Part shown: positions 36,189-38,072 of the stretch, one piece after another
Position numbering within the stretch: the stretch's first letter is position 1
How the letters are laid out: every line of letters begins with the position of its first letter
DNA from: a virus
Length of the DNA: 38,072 bases
Virus record (IMG/VR): IMGVR_UViG_3300032285_004560
Location: 1 to 38,072 of that record
Strand: one strand, 5' to 3'
Position numbers and translations under genes: made by a program
Notes under the pieces: model-generated
The model's input: only the letters and a program-made list of their open reading frames with translations
What the model was told of the DNA's origin: nothing
Database searches by the model: none

Positions 36189-36686
36189 TCACAGAAGAGA
36201 GACTCTACCTACATCTCTCATTATGGCTTCTGCAGTTTCTAGGCCACCACCGCCCCTAAAGCAATACAGCTCATCATGCTTGAACTTAGAGATGTTTTTA
36301 TGCGTTAAACCACCATCAATTATTTCTAAAGGAGCAGTTATTGAATCCAAATAAATCACAGAACCAACAGAGTCAGCAACCTTACCCAAATCATCAATAT
36401 ATCGAGATACTAATTTCTTATTACACGTGATCACAGTCTTACCTGAAATCAATGCTTTACTCACATAATCAAATGATTCGATGTCATTAGGGATGGCTTC
36501 AATAAGGGCGTCTATCGTTTCATCTTCCAGTATTGAATCGATATCAGTAGTTACAGCAACTGGATATATATTAGGTTTATCATCATTAAGTACGCCTACT
36601 GTTTTAAGATCATAGCCAGACTCCAGCATCATCCTAATTACATTGCTACCGACATGCCCTCTACCGAGCAAAGCAAAAGTAGTCAT
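36189..36686 (-). CDS. shortened homoserine-dehydrogenase-like NAD-binding protein
   Basis: 165 aa. FALLGRGHVGSNV is a Rossmann GxGxxG (8-13). The segment DETIDALIEAIPNDIESFDYVSKALISGKTVITCNKKLVSRYIDDL parallels the NAD domain of homoserine dehydrogenases, including the AL-x-x-GK-x-V-x-x-NK block. The usual substrate domain (about 200 residues) is missing; after IYLDSIT the protein jumps to LYCFRGGGGLETAEAIMRDV, which resembles the C-terminal (F-x-G-x-GAG-x-x-TA-x-A-V-x-x-D) end. It is an internal-deletion derivative, probably not a complete enzyme. Confidence 0.75.
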   Translation of the reverse strand: MTTFALLGRGHVGSNVIRMMLESGYDLKTVGVLNDDKPNIYPVAVTTDIDSILEDETIDALIEAIPNDIESFDYVSKALISGKTVITCNKKLVSRYIDDLGKVADSVGSVIYLDSITAPLEIIDGGLTHKNISKFKHDELYCFRGGGGLETAEAIMRDVGRVSLL

Positions 36687-36689
36687 TAG

Positions 36690-37304
36690 TTATTCTTCTT
36701 TACTCCACGAAAAAGCAACAGATGCGTATCTAGTTTTAGTGCCTTCTACAACGCTAACTCCGTGGATATACTCAGGGCCAGAATCAAAAATAACTAAGCT
36801 GCCAGCCTTAGGCTTAACCTGGATGCCACGAGTAGGAAAATACAACTCCCCGCCCTCATAGTCATCATTTATATAAATCACAGAGGCATATTTTAATCCT
36901 GGCTTACGATCTCGGTCCCAATGCTCATCTAATTTAGTGCCAGGATAGTGACGCTGTATTGCATTAAAACGATGCAACTCGAGGTTATTTGTAATAAGGT
37001 TGGAGACTTTTCCGGAGATACCATCAATCACTTGATCACTATCTAACCTAAGAATTTTATCCTTCCACTGGTTAGGGTCATTTGCAATATAGGTATCTAG
37101 ATCTGAATATTCAGTCTGATTTTCAAATGCTTTTTTAGTTTTATTCATATAAGCCCTAGACCAGTCCTCTTCACTAGCATTAGAGGCCATAGAGTATAGA
37201 TAGTCCAGCTCATCAGTAGTTAAGAAGTCATGGACCATAATGATGTCAGTATCAATTTCCGTATACTTATAACCAGCATTTTTAATTGCATCTAAATCAA
37301 TCAT
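36690..37304 (-). CDS. 2OG-Fe(II) oxygenase (prolyl-4-hydroxylase-like)
   Basis: 204 aa. HWDRD (His128, Asp130), ASVIYINDDYEGGELYFPTRG, AGSLVIFDS, and IHGVSVVEGTKTRYA (His181; Arg192 for 2OG) complete the P4H-type 2OG site. Third oxygenase in the window. It shares INDDYEGGELYF with LNDDYEGGELNF of the 17155-17835 protein, so the two are distantly related. AAAGGA lies 6 nt upstream; start overlaps the DUF7246-like stop by 8 nt. Confidence 0.92.
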   Translation of the reverse strand: MIDLDAIKNAGYKYTEIDTDIIMVHDFLTTDELDYLYSMASNASEEDWSRAYMNKTKKAFENQTEYSDLDTYIANDPNQWKDKILRLDSDQVIDGISGKVSNLITNNLELHRFNAIQRHYPGTKLDEHWDRDRKPGLKYASVIYINDDYEGGELYFPTRGIQVKPKAGSLVIFDSGPEYIHGVSVVEGTKTRYASVAFSWSKEE

Positions 37305-37644
37305 TAAATTCCTTTACTTTATTTTCATTCTTTAAGAAAGTCTTTTTAGCTTTGTACTCTAGTGCTAGATTACCAACAGTTTGGTTTTTATAGTGCACTC
37401 TTTTAATTCTATGCATATAGAAGCTTCTGCAAGTCTCAGCTCCTTTGGGCCCACCCCAAACATCAACCCATTCAACTTCTCCAGTATTAACCACCTGAAT
37501 AAAGCGAAAGCGTCCACGCTCTCCAGCAATCTTTAACTCTGTACCCGGAGACACATTGCGTCCATTAATCTGCAGCTCAGTTGTATAGACCCAACCATCA
37601 TTCGGTTTAGGTCCTGAACTAACTACCTTTTTCTTCCGAGCCAT
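37297..37644 (-). CDS. DUF7246-like phage protein
   Basis: 115 aa. The phrases GWVYTTELQINGRNVSPGTELKI, GERGRFRFIQVV, EWVDVWGGPKGAETCRSF and RIKRVHYKN are the conserved core of a small family frequent in actinophages. A basic N-terminus (MARKKKVV) suggests nucleic-acid contact; function unknown. AGAGGA lies 5 nt upstream. Its start overlaps the recombinase stop by 26 nt. Confidence 0.85.
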   Translation of the reverse strand: MARKKKVVSSGPKPNDGWVYTTELQINGRNVSPGTELKIAGERGRFRFIQVVNTGEVEWVDVWGGPKGAETCRSFYMHRIKRVHYKNQTVGNLALEYKAKKTFLKNENKVKEFND

Positions 37645-38071
37645 CTGATTCCTCTACAGTAAGGGCGTCTACTATATTCTTCACCGTTGACGGATGCCAT
37701 TTTCGACCATTCTGCGTAGGAATCCCATCAGCATTAAGGGCGTCTGCTATTTCACGGTAAGACAGTCCTTTAATCCTAGAGCTTAAAATACGATCTTTAA
37801 CTTCCAATGGAGTCTTGTTCTTTGGACCCATATCCACACCCCATACAACTCCGCGGTCACGGCGATCCTTATGAACATCCTTCTGACGAGCAGCGATAAT
37901 CCCACGCTCCATCTCCGCAAGAGCCGACATCACTGTCACAACAAAGCGCCCTTGGTACGTGCTGGTATCAAGATTCAAGTCCAACATAATCAATCGCCAA
38001 CCACCCTTGTTAGCGCGGTCAACAATATCCAAGAAGTCAGTTGTACTTCTAGCTAAGCGGTCAATTCTAGT
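37619..38071 (-). CDS. serine recombinase (resolvase/invertase family), N-terminus outside the window
   Basis: The frame is open to the window edge, so at least 150 residues are visible. TRIDRLARSTTDFLDIVDRANKG is the family's RIDRLAR-S/T segment following the catalytic region, then LDTSTYQGRFVVTVMSALAEMERGIIAARQKD forms the E-helix core. The C-terminus VKDRILSSRIKGLSYREIADALNADGIPTQNGRKW is a helix-turn-helix. Size after the HTH indicates a small resolvase rather than a large integrase. The catalytic Ser lies beyond the edge. It breaks and rejoins DNA at short inverted sites, for inversion, resolution or integration. Confidence 0.9.
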   Translation of the reverse strand, partial: TRIDRLARSTTDFLDIVDRANKGGWRLIMLDLNLDTSTYQGRFVVTVMSALAEMERGIIAARQKDVHKDRRDRGVVWGVDMGPKNKTPLEVKDRILSSRIKGLSYREIADALNADGIPTQNGRKWHPSTVKNIVDALTVEESDGSEEKGS

Positions 38072-38072
38072 A

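Overview
The window reads as part of a tailed-phage genome, probably from a phage of an aquatic actinobacterium. Supporting content includes a likely small terminase subunit with an N-terminal CxxH/zinc-type segment, an actinobacterial-type SSB, a ClgR-like regulator, a DUF7246-like protein, a serine recombinase, a phage tRNA, a thymidylate-kinase-like dNMP kinase, a split cytosine methyltransferase, an M23 endolysin with a peptidoglycan-binding domain, and many tiny tightly packed genes. The host assignment is inference: it rests on family resemblance, leaderless starts with TANNNT boxes, and moderate G+C. No capsid, portal, large terminase or tail gene is visible, so this is only part of a larger genome, and both ends cut through genes (an NlpC/P60 lipoprotein on the left, a serine recombinase on the right).

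Layout. Positions 1-14.7 kb hold an early/accessory module, essentially all on the minus strand. Small genes sit in short units, many with their own sigma70-like promoter, an AAAGGGG-type ribosome site and a hairpin terminator. The recognisable members are SSB, an Api92-like protein, a ClgR-like regulator, and a three-gene module of an HExxH+VWA protein (CobT-like), a MoxR/CobS-type AAA+ ATPase and an unknown partner. Intergenic DNA in this part is built from recurring words (AGATCT, GATC, AGCTGC, CCAGG), most densely at 1859-2205. Positions 14.8-19.5 kb carry a sulfotransferase (plus strand), a CHAP-domain protein lacking its expected cysteine, two different 2-oxoglutarate/Fe(II) hydroxylases and a small-terminase-like gene. 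A strongly strand-biased short motif (CWSGCCG) pervades this stretch. A structured intergenic region at 19.53-19.82 kb follows.

Positions 19.8-24.06 kb are AT-rich and minus-strand: a DNA-binding protein, an overlapping nucleotidyltransferase / phosphotransferase / GT61 glycosyltransferase cassette, a histone-H1-like tailed protein and zinc-ribbon proteins. A 530-bp divergent intergenic region with a 28-bp imperfect inverted repeat and 13-bp direct repeats separates this from a plus-strand operon (24.6-29.2 kb): a secreted Pro/Thr-rich protein, a thermonuclease, small proteins, the M23 endolysin and a DUF2061 membrane protein. Positions 29.3-38.07 kb return to the minus strand with many overlapping small genes, a secreted subtilase with a secreted FN3 partner, a dNMP kinase that seems to start at ATT, a cytosine methyltransferase split into two proteins whose reading frames overlap by about 209 nt, an ImmA-like metalloprotein, a CAU tRNA, a shrunken homoserine-dehydrogenase-like protein, a third 2OG-Fe(II) oxygenase, a DUF7246-like protein and the recombinase.

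Together the genes suggest heavy investment in cell-envelope work (NlpC/P60, CHAP, M23, subtilase, Pro-rich surface protein, glycan cassette, sulfotransferase), in protein or small-molecule hydroxylation, and in DNA metabolism. All functions are inferred from sequence motifs read by eye.
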